Source: Lachnospiraceae bacterium (lineage in GTDB: Bacteria; Bacillota; Clostridia; Lachnospirales; Lachnospiraceae). Taken from it: DNA of 64,000 bases. The DNA is taken from the NCBI GenBank assembly GCA_910576335.1, contig CAJTIU010000008.1, forward strand, positions 1-64,000, written 5' to 3'. The position numbers and the translations under genes were made by a program. Positions 27,289 to 36,318 of this stretch are shown piece by piece (positions within the stretch are counted from its first letter, which is position 1; each line of letters begins with the position of its first letter). Under the pieces are notes generated by a model, which worked only from the letters and a program-made list of their open reading frames with translations, was not told where the DNA came from and did no database searches.

Positions 27289-28290
27289 TTACATACAAAA
27301 AGAAAAAATATGATTTAAAAATCGCTCCTTTTCTTCTGTCTGACGTATTGCAACATTCATCTTTTCAATACTTTTCACAGAAATCCATGCCTTATTTGAG
27401 CGATAGTAGGAATCCGCAACCTTCCAGAATTTTTCCGGATAAATGAAGCGTATCTTCAAGTACTCCATTTCCGCACTACTGACAGGCTTAATAGCAGAAT
27501 AGGCGTTAATAATATTATCTCCAAGACGCTCCTTCCATCCCTGCTTTTCCAGCACCTTCCGGAGGAAATAATACAGATCCTCTAATTGCACATCCTTTTT
27601 ACACCTTTCGAAATTCGTCGTCATAAGAATCCCGGAGGACGGCGACGCTCCCATCATAATATTATGGTAATTGTATTCCCCATGTGTTACATGAGACAAC
27701 TCAATACTTTCTTTATAAAGTTTTTCATAGTCAGAATCTTCCAAAAGATTCACTGCCGCATCTGCCCACTGGTACATGCTGTCAAAATATTTTAAAAAAG
27801 CAAATTCGAATTCTCCTTTCGGAGATACACTCCTCATGAATTTACGCACCTTTTTAAGTTCCCGGTTGTGCCGCATGTATTCCTCCTTCATGGGCACTGC
27901 AGCCGGAGCCCTTTGTCCGGATCCGCCGCGCATTAAGATATGGAGCTTAGCCAGATTTCCCGATGCCTTCAGAAGCTCCGAAGCCTTACGTATATCGCAC
28001 TCTCTGCCAGAAGCCCACCTCCTAAGCATAAACCTGCCCCCCTCTTCTGTAAGGCTTATATACTCGCCTTCCCTGTTCTTCACCGGAAAATCGACCTGGG
28101 TATAACCCTGATCTTTCAAATGCTCATACAATCCGAGAAGTGCAGGTACTTTTGCCTGTGAGATGTCCACTTCCTTCAACAAAAAAAGTCCTTTATCCGT
28201 GTCGCATAAAATAGCACCCCTGGTTTTGCGGGTGCCGGATACTGCGATATCATATTGTTCTAATATACTGTTCAGTTCATAGTCCTGCAT
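27289..28290 (-). CDS. CotS-family spore coat protein (kinase-like fold)
   Basis: 333 aa. The fold is that of the CotS/aminoglycoside phosphotransferase-like group: VTHGEYNYHNIMM corresponds to the HGD-x-x-x-x-N loop, but with Glu in place of Asp, and ILMTTNFERCKKD takes the place of the usual DFD motif, so catalysis is doubtful. ATG 28290 follows AGGGG. Coat assembly proteins of this type are common in Clostridia. Confidence 0.8.
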   Translation of the reverse strand: MQDYELNSILEQYDIAVSGTRKTRGAILCDTDKGLFLLKEVDISQAKVPALLGLYEHLKDQGYTQVDFPVKNREGEYISLTEEGGRFMLRRWASGRECDIRKASELLKASGNLAKLHILMRGGSGQRAPAAVPMKEEYMRHNRELKKVRKFMRSVSPKGEFEFAFLKYFDSMYQWADAAVNLLEDSDYEKLYKESIELSHVTHGEYNYHNIMMGASPSSGILMTTNFERCKKDVQLEDLYYFLRKVLEKQGWKERLGDNIINAYSAIKPVSSAEMEYLKIRFIYPEKFWKVADSYYRSNKAWISVKSIEKMNVAIRQTEEKERFLNHIFSFCM

Positions 28291-28358
28291 AACAATCCCC
28301 TGCACTTTACTTTACATATTCTCTCTATCGTATGCACAGATTCCCCGAAAAAGACCAG

Positions 28359-28396
28359 TTGGGGACGGGGTATTTTTAAAAATACCCCGTCCCCAA
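28359..28396. repeat. REP palindrome R7 (single)
   Basis: Centre TATTTTTAAAAATA. Overlaps the last codons of cca. Confidence 0.95.
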
Positions 28397-29716
28397 ATAG
28401 CCTAAAAGCTTTTCCTTTGTATTCATCTCCGGATTCTCGATTACAATCTCCAGCAACTCGTTCAGCTTCTCTCCCATTTCCTTTCCCGGTCTCATCCCCG
28501 TCTCCATAAGATCCCGTCCGGATACTGCCAGCTCTTTTAATGTCACGCACTGACCCGCTTCTACTATTTCCTGATAGATCTTTTCAATCTCATCCAGATT
28601 CCTTATCTTCTCTTCCCGTCTGTACATGCTTTGGGCGAGTACATCAGCACGGCGTATTTCCATATAATAAGGAAATAGTTCTTCGCTAATCTTATTCATG
28701 GCACGGCGGACATTTTTTGCCGCGGCAGGCATACGGTAATCATGATATAATACAAGCTTTGTCACCTTACGAATGGTATCATTGTCAAATTTAAGCCTTT
28801 TTAATATTCTCTCTGCAATTTTTTCGCTTTCTACCGCATGCTTTTTAAAATGTGCCTGCCCTGTTTCATCTATAGTTTTTAACGCAGGCTTACCCATATC
28901 GTGCAGCAGCATGGTCAGCCGCAGTATCTTATCTGCACGCACATTTTCCATTGCATGAATCGTATGGTCACCTACATTATACATATGATGCGGAGTTTCC
29001 TGCGTTGTTCCCATTAAAATGTCAAACTCTGGAAGAAATTCTTTCGTTATGTCAAGCTCATAAGCATCCCGCAAGAGCCCTGGCCGGCCAGACAAAAGAA
29101 GCTTCAAAAGCTCCACCTGTATTCTCTCAGCACTAATATTCTGAAGCGCAGGCGCAAGGTGTTTCATGCCGCATCGCGTCTCTTCCTCAATCGAAAAGCC
29201 AAGCTGGGCCGCGAACCGGATGCCCCGGAGAATACGAAGCGCATCCTCCGAAAACCGCTCCATCGCATTTCCCACACACCGTATGATCCCTCTGTTCAGA
29301 TCATCCAATCCCCCGAATAAATCGACAATCCCGTTCTCCTCGTTATATACCATAGCATTAATCGTAAAATCCCGGCGCAGCAGATCCTCCTTAAGGCTTC
29401 TTGTAAAAGTCACCTCCTTCGGATGGCGGCTGTCCTCATATTTTCCATCAATCCGGTAGGTTGTCACCTCAAATCCCTCACCTCCGGCAAGAACCGTAAC
29501 CGTCCCGTGCTGAATACCGGTATCAACGGTACGTCCAAACAGCGCCTTTGTCTCCTCTGGCATAGCAGAAGTCGTAATATCCCAGTCTCCGGGGATTCTG
29601 CCCAGAAGAGAATCCCGGACACACCCTCCAACCGCATATGCCTCAAAGCCATGCCTTTGTAAAGTTGCAATAATCCCACTCACCTTTTTAGGCAATTCGA
29701 TTTTTATATAATTCAT
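28376..29716 (-). CDS. cca: CCA-adding tRNA nucleotidyltransferase
   Basis: 446 aa. Polymerase beta-type head (YAVGGCVRDSLLGR, GDWDITTSA) and a C-terminal HD domain (HDMGKP) typical of class II enzymes with HD extension. Adds or repairs the tRNA CCA end. AAAGGAGG precedes the ATG. The last residues (LGTGYF) and stop come from REP R7. Confidence 0.94.
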   Translation of the reverse strand: MNYIKIELPKKVSGIIATLQRHGFEAYAVGGCVRDSLLGRIPGDWDITTSAMPEETKALFGRTVDTGIQHGTVTVLAGGEGFEVTTYRIDGKYEDSRHPKEVTFTRSLKEDLLRRDFTINAMVYNEENGIVDLFGGLDDLNRGIIRCVGNAMERFSEDALRILRGIRFAAQLGFSIEEETRCGMKHLAPALQNISAERIQVELLKLLLSGRPGLLRDAYELDITKEFLPEFDILMGTTQETPHHMYNVGDHTIHAMENVRADKILRLTMLLHDMGKPALKTIDETGQAHFKKHAVESEKIAERILKRLKFDNDTIRKVTKLVLYHDYRMPAAAKNVRRAMNKISEELFPYYMEIRRADVLAQSMYRREEKIRNLDEIEKIYQEIVEAGQCVTLKELAVSGRDLMETGMRPGKEMGEKLNELLEIVIENPEMNTKEKLLGYLGTGYF

Positions 29717-29730
29717 CCTGTTAACCTCCT

Positions 29731-29789
29731 TTGGGGACGGGGTAAAATTAAAAATGCCCCGTCCCAGATTGATTATACCCTGTCCCTAA
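29731..29789. repeat. REP R8, left flank of RAYT
   Basis: REP palindrome plus subterminal segment ending CCCTGTCCCTAATTA. The RAYT stop codon (29786-29788) lies in its edge, and its outer end abuts the cca ribosome binding site. Confidence 0.9.
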
Positions 29790-30568
29790 TTAGCATACAT
29801 CCTTTTTAACTCCTTTTCGATCTCTTCTCTCAGCTCCTTTACCGACCGTGTTGAAATCTTGAATAAGTCCTTTAATTCCTTTTCGAACTTACCCCTGGTC
29901 TTAGTATAATCCAAAATCTCTTTTGCAGGAAGCTTTAATTCACATTCCATATCCCTTAAAATATCCCATGAAATTTCTTTTCGATGTAAAAACTCATCCT
30001 CTGGCATATCGTAAAAGAAATATCTGTCCCTCCGCTTATGAAAATCCATAAGCTCTTTACGTGTCTGAAATCTCTCTTTTATCCTTTCATGCGCTTCCAC
30101 CGATAAAATCTCTTTGTCTTCCTCACCGGGACTGGAATATTCCCCTATACTGCTATAAGTATAGTCCTCCATATATCTGCAAATTCCTGCTTTTACTGGA
30201 TTTAAGTGGATATATCTAAGACAGTTCCAGAAGTAGCTTTCGCTTTCAATGCACTGGCTCCGATACCGGTCCTGAAATACAGTGCCTACTCTGCTGTGTC
30301 TGTAGTTATAGTAATGGGCGAAACTTGTTGAAATTCTTGACATAAATGATGCAAGGTCATCTAACTCTGCTTTGATTAATAAATGAAGATGATTAGACAT
30401 GATACAATATGCGTAAACCAACACATTGTATCCTTCCATATTCTCTTTGATTAGGTTCAAAATTCTTGTCTTCTCAGACTTGCTCTTAAAGATCGCTGAC
30501 TTGTTCAATCCTCTGACTATCACATGATAGCAGCCGGTCTTACTTATTCGTCTCGCTTTTCTTGGCAT
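29786..30568 (-). CDS. REP-associated tyrosine transposase (RAYT, Y1 HUH family)
   Basis: 260 aa. The HUH metal motif is SNHLHLL (His60, His62), preceded by the conserved YHVIVRGLN (residues 14-22). The helix FAHYYNYRHSRVG with Tyr86/Tyr87 carries the likely catalytic tyrosine, followed by VFQDRYRS and LRYIHLNPVKAGI, hallmark motifs of the IS200-like/RAYT group. It should nick single-stranded DNA at REP hairpins. ATG 30568 follows AAAGGAGGG; the longer frame from 30718 only reads the upstream REP. Single copy here, no visible damage. Confidence 0.93.
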   Translation of the reverse strand: MPRKARRISKTGCYHVIVRGLNKSAIFKSKSEKTRILNLIKENMEGYNVLVYAYCIMSNHLHLLIKAELDDLASFMSRISTSFAHYYNYRHSRVGTVFQDRYRSQCIESESYFWNCLRYIHLNPVKAGICRYMEDYTYSSIGEYSSPGEEDKEILSVEAHERIKERFQTRKELMDFHKRRDRYFFYDMPEDEFLHRKEISWDILRDMECELKLPAKEILDYTKTRGKFEKELKDLFKISTRSVKELREEIEKELKRMYAN

Positions 30569-30589
30569 TCCTTCCCTCCTTTCTGAGAA

Positions 30590-30657
30590 TCCTCTCAAAA
30601 GGGGACAGGGTATTTTCAATCTGGGACGGGGCATTTTTAATTTTGCCCCGTCCCCAA
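30590..30657. repeat. REP R9, right flank of RAYT
   Basis: Inverted relative to R8: CTCAAAAGGGGACAGGGT, then the REP palindrome 30623-30657. Ends 4 bp before the proS stop. Confidence 0.9.
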
Positions 30658-30660
30658 CTT

Positions 30661-32100
30661 TTAGTAAGATTTCCCCCAATATGCCATATGCTTTGCCGGC
30701 TTTCCGCACCAGATACATTTATCTGATATCATCTCTTCGTCTTCAATCAGACATCTAGTGGCAGCGCCGCCAGTCACATACTTTACTTCGCCTTCGCATT
30801 CCGGATCTCCGCACCAGCAGGCTTTTACGAATCCACGGTTTGCCTTGAACTTTTCTTCCATCTCTTCCATGGTAACTGCTGTATCAATGTGGCTATCCAG
30901 GAATTCTTTTGCTCTGTCATACATCTCGTGCTGCATGGTCTCCAGGATGTCACGGAGTTTTACAGCAATCTCCGGCAACGGTACAATGGTCTTCTCACGG
31001 TTGTCACGGCGAACAACTACAACCTGGTTGTTCTCTATATCTTTCGGTCCAATCTCAATACGGACCGGGATTCCAAGGATCTCCTGCTCTGCGAACTTCC
31101 AGCCAGGGCTCTTCTCAGAAGCATCAATCTTCACTCTGTAGCCTGCCTTTTTCAGTTCATCAAATAATGCGTATGCTCTGTCAAGCACGCCCTCTTTATG
31201 CTGGGCAATGGGGATTACACGGCATTCAACCGGCGCTACATGGGGCGGCAGAACCAGGCCGTCATCATCACTGTGAACCATGATCAGTCCGCCGATGCTC
31301 CTTGTGGACCATCCCCATGAGGTCTCGTACACGCTGTGGAGCTCATTGTTCTTATCTACATACTTAATTCCGAATGCATCCGGGAAATCGCTCCCAAAGA
31401 AATGACTTGTAGCAGACTGCAGTGCCTTTCCATCATGCATCAGTGCCTCAATAGTGTAAGTGTCCTGGGCTCCGGCAAATTTTTCATGTTCTGCCTTTCG
31501 TCCTGATACAAAAGGAATTGCCAGTGTCTCTCTGTAACAGTCCTCGTATACGTGAAGCATCTGGATCGTGCGCTCCTCTGCTTCCTCATAGGTTGCGTGA
31601 ATCGTATGTCCCTCCTGCCACAAAAACTCTCTGGAGCGCAGGAACGGTCTTGTAGTTTTTTCCCAGCGGAGTACGGAATTCCACTGGTTCCATACCTTCG
31701 GAAGGTCTCTGTGCGACTTTACCGTCCTTGCCCACAAATCACAGAATAACGTCTCTGAAGTCGGCCGGATGCAGAGCCTTTCCTGAAGTCTCTCCATGCC
31801 TCCATGCGTTACCCAGGCAACCTCTGGAGCAAATCCGTCAATATGCTCGGTTTCTTTTTCCAGAAGGCTCTCTGGGATCAGAAGCGGAAGGGATACATTT
31901 TCCACCCCTGTCTCTTTAAAGCGCCTGTCAAGATCTGCCTGTATCAGCTCCCAAATTGCATATCCATTCGGCAGATAGTTCAGACATCCTTTTACACTTG
32001 AATAATCACACAGCTCTGCTTCACGCACCACATCTGTGTACCACTGTGCAAAATCTTTGTCACGGGGAGTAATATTCTTTACCAGTTTTTCCTTTGCCAT
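30661..32100 (-). CDS. proS: Prolyl-tRNA synthetase (eukaryotic/archaeal-like type)
   Basis: 479 aa, the short class II form without the bacterial editing insertion. Motif 2 region LRWEKTTRPFLRSREFLWQ, HTIHAT, and a C-terminal zinc-binding domain with CWCGDPECEG and CIWCGKPA. Charges tRNA(Pro). Controlled by the T-box leader upstream. GGAGAAGAG precedes the ATG. Confidence 0.96.
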   Translation of the reverse strand: MAKEKLVKNITPRDKDFAQWYTDVVREAELCDYSSVKGCLNYLPNGYAIWELIQADLDRRFKETGVENVSLPLLIPESLLEKETEHIDGFAPEVAWVTHGGMERLQERLCIRPTSETLFCDLWARTVKSHRDLPKVWNQWNSVLRWEKTTRPFLRSREFLWQEGHTIHATYEEAEERTIQMLHVYEDCYRETLAIPFVSGRKAEHEKFAGAQDTYTIEALMHDGKALQSATSHFFGSDFPDAFGIKYVDKNNELHSVYETSWGWSTRSIGGLIMVHSDDDGLVLPPHVAPVECRVIPIAQHKEGVLDRAYALFDELKKAGYRVKIDASEKSPGWKFAEQEILGIPVRIEIGPKDIENNQVVVVRRDNREKTIVPLPEIAVKLRDILETMQHEMYDRAKEFLDSHIDTAVTMEEMEEKFKANRGFVKACWCGDPECEGEVKYVTGGAATRCLIEDEEMISDKCIWCGKPAKHMAYWGKSY

Positions 32101-32149
32101 CTCTCTCTTCTCCTCTTCTCTATAATAGAATGAATGTCGGCGCGGGGAT

Positions 32150-32395
32150 TAGCAATTACCCCTGTATAGTATAAAACGCCGCGCTCTCATTCCCTAAAGG
32201 GACCGAAAAGCTCGGCGGTACCACCCTACTTGGCTGCCAGTTACTCACAGCCCACTTCATTACCATTAACGCTGGCCAGACGCTGTGCTCTCGCACAGGA
32301 GCTCCAAGGCGGGTTCTATGCAGCACCGGCAGGAATCTCACACCTTATGATTCCCTCTCTGAGCCTCACTTGCATATACTATTCCTCTTCAACAC
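32150..32395 (-). promoter_or_regulatory. T-box leader of proS
   Basis: The minus strand holds the invariant T-box AAGTAGGGTGGTACCGCCG (32213-32231), preceded by the usual stem-rich specifier region and followed by a G/C-rich stem ending GCGCGGCG with a TTTT run (terminator). Uncharged tRNA(Pro) binding should favour antitermination. I could not place the specifier codon with certainty; GAACCCGCC near 32307 is a candidate region. Confidence 0.93.
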
Positions 32396-32414
32396 CCATT
32401 TAAATATAGTCGTA

Positions 32415-32443
32415 ATTTTAATCTATAGGAAAATGTTTGTCAA
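32415..32443 (-). promoter_or_regulatory. proS promoter
   Basis: TTGACA (32438-32443), 17 bp, TAAAAT (32415-32420) on the minus strand, just upstream of the T-box leader. Confidence 0.75.
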
Positions 32444-32649
32444 GACAAAGCGAGAAATTCTCCCTAAAATTTCCCGCCAGACTAAGATATAAATATATTT
32501 TTTTTAGATAGCTGTCAGAATAGAGCCTCCAACAAGATGTGTGTAACATTTATTAAGCAAAATTATTATAACACATTTTTTTCGTGTTGCATATTCCTCC
32601 TGTTCATGGTTAAATGGAAGAAAATAACCAAAAAATTGGAGGTCATGCC

Positions 32650-33378
32650 ATGAAACCCTTGAATTTACAGGCTTTCTACGAAGATGAACACATTATTGTC
32701 TGCTTTAAACCGCCCCGTTTTGCAACAGAATGTTGCAAAATTGGAAGCCCTGATATGGTCAGTTTAGTCAAAAATCACCTCTCCCAGACTAAAAATACAT
32801 CCGGTGAGCCCTATCTCTCTGTCATCCACAGACTCGACCAGCCTGTGAGCGGAATACTTGTATTTGCCAAAACACCCTTTGCAGCGAAAAATCTAAACAG
32901 GCAGCTGACGCATAATGGTTTCGGAAAATATTACCGCGCACTTGTAGACGGCATCCCCGCCGAATCCGAAGGCACTTTAGAAAATTATCTCGTAAAAGAT
33001 GGCCGCACGAACATCTCACGTGTCTGCACAAAGGATACACCAGGGGCAAAATATGCACGCCTCCATTATAAAATCCTCAAAAGGGGACACCCCATTTTTA
33101 ATTGGGGACGGGGCATTTTTAAAAATGCCCCGTCCCCAATCGAGCCAGCTGAGCTGGACATCCGTCTGGATACTGGCCGCCACCACCAAATACGTGTCCA
33201 GCTCGCTGCTGCCGGCTGCCCGATCATTGGTGATACAAAGTATAACCCCAATTTCTCAGATAAAGCAAGGCAGACAGATCAAAAAGAGTGGCAGGATATC
33301 CGCCTTTGTGCATATAAATTAGAATTCCGCCACCCGAAAACAAACAAGCCCATGCATTTTGAAATTTCGGAGGCTTAA
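32650..33378 (+). CDS. RluA-family pseudouridine synthase with in-frame REP insertion
   Basis: 242 aa. Catalytic Asp63 in the motif HRLDQPVSGIL; C-terminal LDTGRHHQIRVQLA is the family's conserved end. Between them, residues about 145-164 (reading FNWGRGIFKNAPSP) are encoded by a REP element and have no counterpart in the family. The frame is kept throughout. ATG 32650 follows GGAGG. No S4 domain. Modifies rRNA or tRNA; the target is unknown, and the insertion could affect folding near the active-site cleft. Confidence 0.9.
   Translation: MKPLNLQAFYEDEHIIVCFKPPRFATECCKIGSPDMVSLVKNHLSQTKNTSGEPYLSVIHRLDQPVSGILVFAKTPFAAKNLNRQLTHNGFGKYYRALVDGIPAESEGTLENYLVKDGRTNISRVCTKDTPGAKYARLHYKILKRGHPIFNWGRGIFKNAPSPIEPAELDIRLDTGRHHQIRVQLAAAGCPIIGDTKYNPNFSDKARQTDQKEWQDIRLCAYKLEFRHPKTNKPMHFEISEA
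33083..33139. repeat. REP R10, inserted inside the rluA-type gene
   Basis: GGGGACACCCCATTTTTAAT followed by the complete palindrome (33102-33139). The match to the RAYT right flank extends a few bases leftward (CTCAAAA), so subterminal segment and palindrome were inserted together without a frameshift. Confidence 0.93.
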
Positions 33379-33416
33379 TTAGGGACGGGGCATTTTTAAA
33401 AATGCCCCGTCCCTAA
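33379..33416. repeat. REP palindrome R11 (variant arms)
   Basis: Arms TTAGGGACGGGG / CCCCGTCCCTAA: the usual G:C at the fourth pair is A:T on both sides, a compensatory change. Between convergent rluA-type and spoVG genes; it abuts the spoVG stop. Confidence 0.95.
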
Positions 33417-33689
33417 TTATTCTTCTGACTGCTCGCTTAATACTTCTTCATATTTTGCAAGGATTATGCTCTGAATACGCTCCCTTGTCTCTGAATTAAT
33501 CGGATGCGCGATATCTCTGTATTCCCCATCCAGCGCTTTTTTACTCGGCATCGCGATGAAATGTCCTTTTTCCCCTTCTATTACCTTAATATCATGTACA
33601 ACAAATTCATCGTCCAGCGTAATAGATACAACAGCCTTTAATTTTCCCTCTTTTGCCACTTTACGTACGCGTACATCTGTAATCTGCAT
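33417..33689 (-). CDS. spoVG: SpoVG septation regulator
   Basis: 90 aa, normal SpoVG length ([11 protein letters not shown] ... [24 protein letters not shown]). RNA/DNA-binding regulator of sporulation and cell division in Firmicutes. AAAGGGG lies somewhat far (13 bp) from the ATG. Confidence 0.96.
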   Translation of the reverse strand: MQITDVRVRKVAKEGKLKAVVSITLDDEFVVHDIKVIEGEKGHFIAMPSKKALDGEYRDIAHPINSETRERIQSIILAKYEEVLSEQSEE

Positions 33690-33722
33690 ACTTTTGTCAG
33701 CCCCTTTCTTACCCAGGCCGCA

Positions 33723-34841
33723 CTACAGTGCATACCTCTCATTCTTTTCCACAACTACCTTCACACCATTTTCACCCACATGACGCGTATTCGCCCTTAT
33801 TGTATCACGGCTTTCTACGATACAATTTTCAATGTACGTATTATCCCCAAGATAAACATCGTTCAAAATGATAGAATTCTTAATTACACAATTATTGCCG
33901 ACAAATACCTTTTTGAATATAACAGAATTTTCCACGGTTCCGTTAATGATACATCCGCTGGCAACAAGGCTGTTCTTCACCGTTGCGCCAGGATTATACT
34001 TCGCCGGCGGCAGATCGCTTACTTTTGAATAAATCTCCGGATGCTTCTTGAAGAAATATTCGCGCACTTCGGGTTTCAGGAAATCCATGTTCGTCTTATA
34101 GTAAGCGTCTACAGTGGATATATTGCTCCAGTAATCCTTAATCTTGTAACCATAGATCTTCTTAAGATTCTTATATCGAATAAGAATATCTGTTACAAAA
34201 TCATGTCTCTCTTCTTCTGCGCAGTGCTCAACCAAATCAATCAGAAGCCTCCTTCTGATGATATAGATTCCGGTGGAGATGGTGGTTGCATTCGTAACCA
34301 TCGGCTTCTCCTCAAACTCTTCTATGCGCATGGTATCATTCATCTTAATTGTTCCAAAACGGCTCGGATCCTCATCATCTGCGAGCTCACGGCATACTAC
34401 CGTAATATCCGCCTTCTTTGCAATATGGTACTCCAGCACCTTATTGTAATCCAACTTGTACACAGCGTCTCCTGAAGTCAGGACAACATACGGCTCATGG
34501 CATCTTCTCAGGAAATCAAGGTTCTGATAGATTGCATCCGCTGTTCCTCTGTACCAGTAGCCATTATCCATGGTAATGGTTGGTGTAAATACGTACAGAC
34601 CTCCCTGCTTTCTTCCGAAATCCCACCACTTTGAAGAGTTCAGATGTTCATTCAGGGAACGTGCGTTATATTGTGTAAGTACCGCCACCTTCTGAACATG
34701 GGAATTCGACATATTGCTCAGCGCAAAGTCAATTGCCCGGTAGCTTCCTGCGACAGGCATCGCTGCTACGGCACGTCTGTATGTCAGTTCCCGCATCTTG
34801 TTACTGTTACCGCCTGCTAAAATAAGTCCTACTGCTCTCAT
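33723..34841 (-). CDS. glgD: Glucose-1-phosphate adenylyltransferase, GlgD subunit
   Basis: 372 aa. Nucleotidyltransferase fold with a C-terminal left-handed beta-helix (hexapeptide-like [19 protein letters not shown]). The N-terminal loop is [11 protein letters not shown] in place of the catalytic GGxGxRL seen in GlgC, as expected for the regulatory subunit. Overlaps glgC by 4 bp. Confidence 0.94.
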   Translation of the reverse strand: MRAVGLILAGGNSNKMRELTYRRAVAAMPVAGSYRAIDFALSNMSNSHVQKVAVLTQYNARSLNEHLNSSKWWDFGRKQGGLYVFTPTITMDNGYWYRGTADAIYQNLDFLRRCHEPYVVLTSGDAVYKLDYNKVLEYHIAKKADITVVCRELADDEDPSRFGTIKMNDTMRIEEFEEKPMVTNATTISTGIYIIRRRLLIDLVEHCAEEERHDFVTDILIRYKNLKKIYGYKIKDYWSNISTVDAYYKTNMDFLKPEVREYFFKKHPEIYSKVSDLPPAKYNPGATVKNSLVASGCIINGTVENSVIFKKVFVGNNCVIKNSIILNDVYLGDNTYIENCIVESRDTIRANTRHVGENGVKVVVEKNERYAL

Positions 34842-36112
34842 GCCACTTCACCTGCCTTTATTAATGTTTCTCCGCTTTCCAGTACGCCATCCGGGTAATC
34901 CTCTTTTGTCGTAACCCCGCTGATGGCCGTATTCTTTCCAATCTGTACACCATCAGGTATCACAGAATTCTCTCCTATTGTAACAAGACCAAAGGAATAG
35001 ATCGCCGGCTTCAGCTTGTTCGGCACATCACTGCCGATTCCAAGTGTAACATTGTTACCGATCTTACAGCTCTCAGCAACAATAGACTTGTCAATCACAC
35101 ATCCCTTCCCGATCCGTACATCCTTCATAATGATAGAATCCCTGATCACAGCTCCCTCCTCAATGGTCACGCCGGAACCAATAATACAATTATGAACATG
35201 TCCATACACCTCAGAGCCATTTCCTATTATGCTTCTTTCGATTACGGACTGTCCGGAAATATACTGGGGCGGAAGGATTCCGCTGTTCGTATAGATCTTC
35301 CAGAACTCTTCATATAAGTTGAATTCCGGAATAATATCAATCAGCTCCATGTTCGCTTCCCAGTATGAACCGAGCGTTCCTACATCCTTCCAGTATCCAT
35401 TATACTCGTAGGCAAAGAGCCGTTGGCCCCTCTCGTGGCAATATGGAATAATATGCTTTCCGAAGTCACATCCAGGCTCGTCCTTCAGTGCGACTAACGC
35501 CTCTCTTAACGCAGGCCAGCTGAAAATATAAATACCCATGGAAGCCAGATTGCTCTTCGGCTCCGGCGGCTTCTCCTGGAACTCCGTGATCTTCCCGCCG
35601 TCATCCGTAACCACAATTCCGAAACGGCTTGCCTCTTCCTTCGGCACCGGCATAGCTGCGATTGTTACATCAGCTTTATTCTCTTTATGATAATCCAGCA
35701 TAACCTCATAATCCATCTTATAAATATGGTCGCCGGAAAGAATCAGTACATAATCCGGATTAAATGTCTCCATATAATCCAGATTCTGATAAATAGCATT
35801 CGCCGTGCCGGTATACCATTCACTGTTGGCGCTCTTCTCATATGGCGGGAGAATCGTGACGCCGCCGATGTTGCGGTCAAGATCCCACGGGATGCCGATT
35901 CCGATATGTGTGTTAAGTCTGAGCGGCTGATACTGCGTCAATACTCCGACAGTATCAATCCCTGAGTTAATACAGTTACTAAGTGGAAAGTCGATAATTC
36001 TGTATTTGCCACCGAAAGCAACGGCCGGCTTGGCAACCTTTGCCGTAAGGACTCCAAGTCTGCTGCCCTGTCCTCCTGCCAGCAACATTGCTATCATTTC
36101 TTTTTTTCTCAT
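34838..36112 (-). CDS. glgC: Glucose-1-phosphate adenylyltransferase, catalytic subunit
   Basis: 424 aa. [15 protein letters not shown] nucleotide loop, [11 protein letters not shown] and FQEKP motifs, and a C-terminal beta-helix. Makes ADP-glucose for glycogen synthesis with GlgD. AGGAGTG precedes the ATG. No glycogen synthase or branching enzyme is nearby. Confidence 0.95.
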   Translation of the reverse strand: MRKKEMIAMLLAGGQGSRLGVLTAKVAKPAVAFGGKYRIIDFPLSNCINSGIDTVGVLTQYQPLRLNTHIGIGIPWDLDRNIGGVTILPPYEKSANSEWYTGTANAIYQNLDYMETFNPDYVLILSGDHIYKMDYEVMLDYHKENKADVTIAAMPVPKEEASRFGIVVTDDGGKITEFQEKPPEPKSNLASMGIYIFSWPALREALVALKDEPGCDFGKHIIPYCHERGQRLFAYEYNGYWKDVGTLGSYWEANMELIDIIPEFNLYEEFWKIYTNSGILPPQYISGQSVIERSIIGNGSEVYGHVHNCIIGSGVTIEEGAVIRDSIIMKDVRIGKGCVIDKSIVAESCKIGNNVTLGIGSDVPNKLKPAIYSFGLVTIGENSVIPDGVQIGKNTAISGVTTKEDYPDGVLESGETLIKAGEVA

Positions 36113-36240
36113 GTCATCACTCCTTCTAAAAATGTCTGCTGAGTATATTATATCATATATTTTCCATTAAGTGAACAATATTTACAAATTAATTGTATTT
36201 TAAAAATACTTTTTATGGAAATATACCAAAAAACTTTTTG

Positions 36241-36269
36241 TTGGTTTTTTGCAGATATATGTTTATAAT
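36241..36269 (+). promoter_or_regulatory. murC promoter
   Basis: TTGGTT (36241-36246), 17 bp, TATAAT (36264-36269), about 50 bp before murC. Confidence 0.55.
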
Positions 36270-36318
36270 ATATGGAGAAGAATCTTTTTGTATTACTATA
36301 AAAAACGGAGGAAGTTTC

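Larger units (their letters stand above)
29731..30657 (-). mobile_element. REP-flanked RAYT unit (REPtron-like)
   Basis: A RAYT gene bracketed by two inverted copies of [REP palindrome + about 20-29 bp subterminal segment]. Left: palindrome 29731-29765 then AGATTGATTATACCCTGTCC. Right, on the minus strand: palindrome 30623-30657 then AGATTGAAAATACCCTGTCC and TTTTGAG. The two ends match over roughly 57 bp. The same linker sequence occurs inside the REP doublets elsewhere in the window. Confidence 0.85.

Noticed and set aside
28272-28550. Minus-strand ORF of 92 codons across the cca end
   Set aside because: Overlaps cca and the REP in another frame and has no recognisable domain.
30569-30718. 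N-terminal 50-residue extension of the RAYT ORF
   Set aside because: It is translation of the REP and part of proS; a strong ribosome binding site stands before ATG 30568.
1407-33416. Dispersed GGGGACGGGG repeats as a CRISPR array
   Set aside because: Copies are kilobases apart, palindromic throughout and without regular spacers or cas genes.
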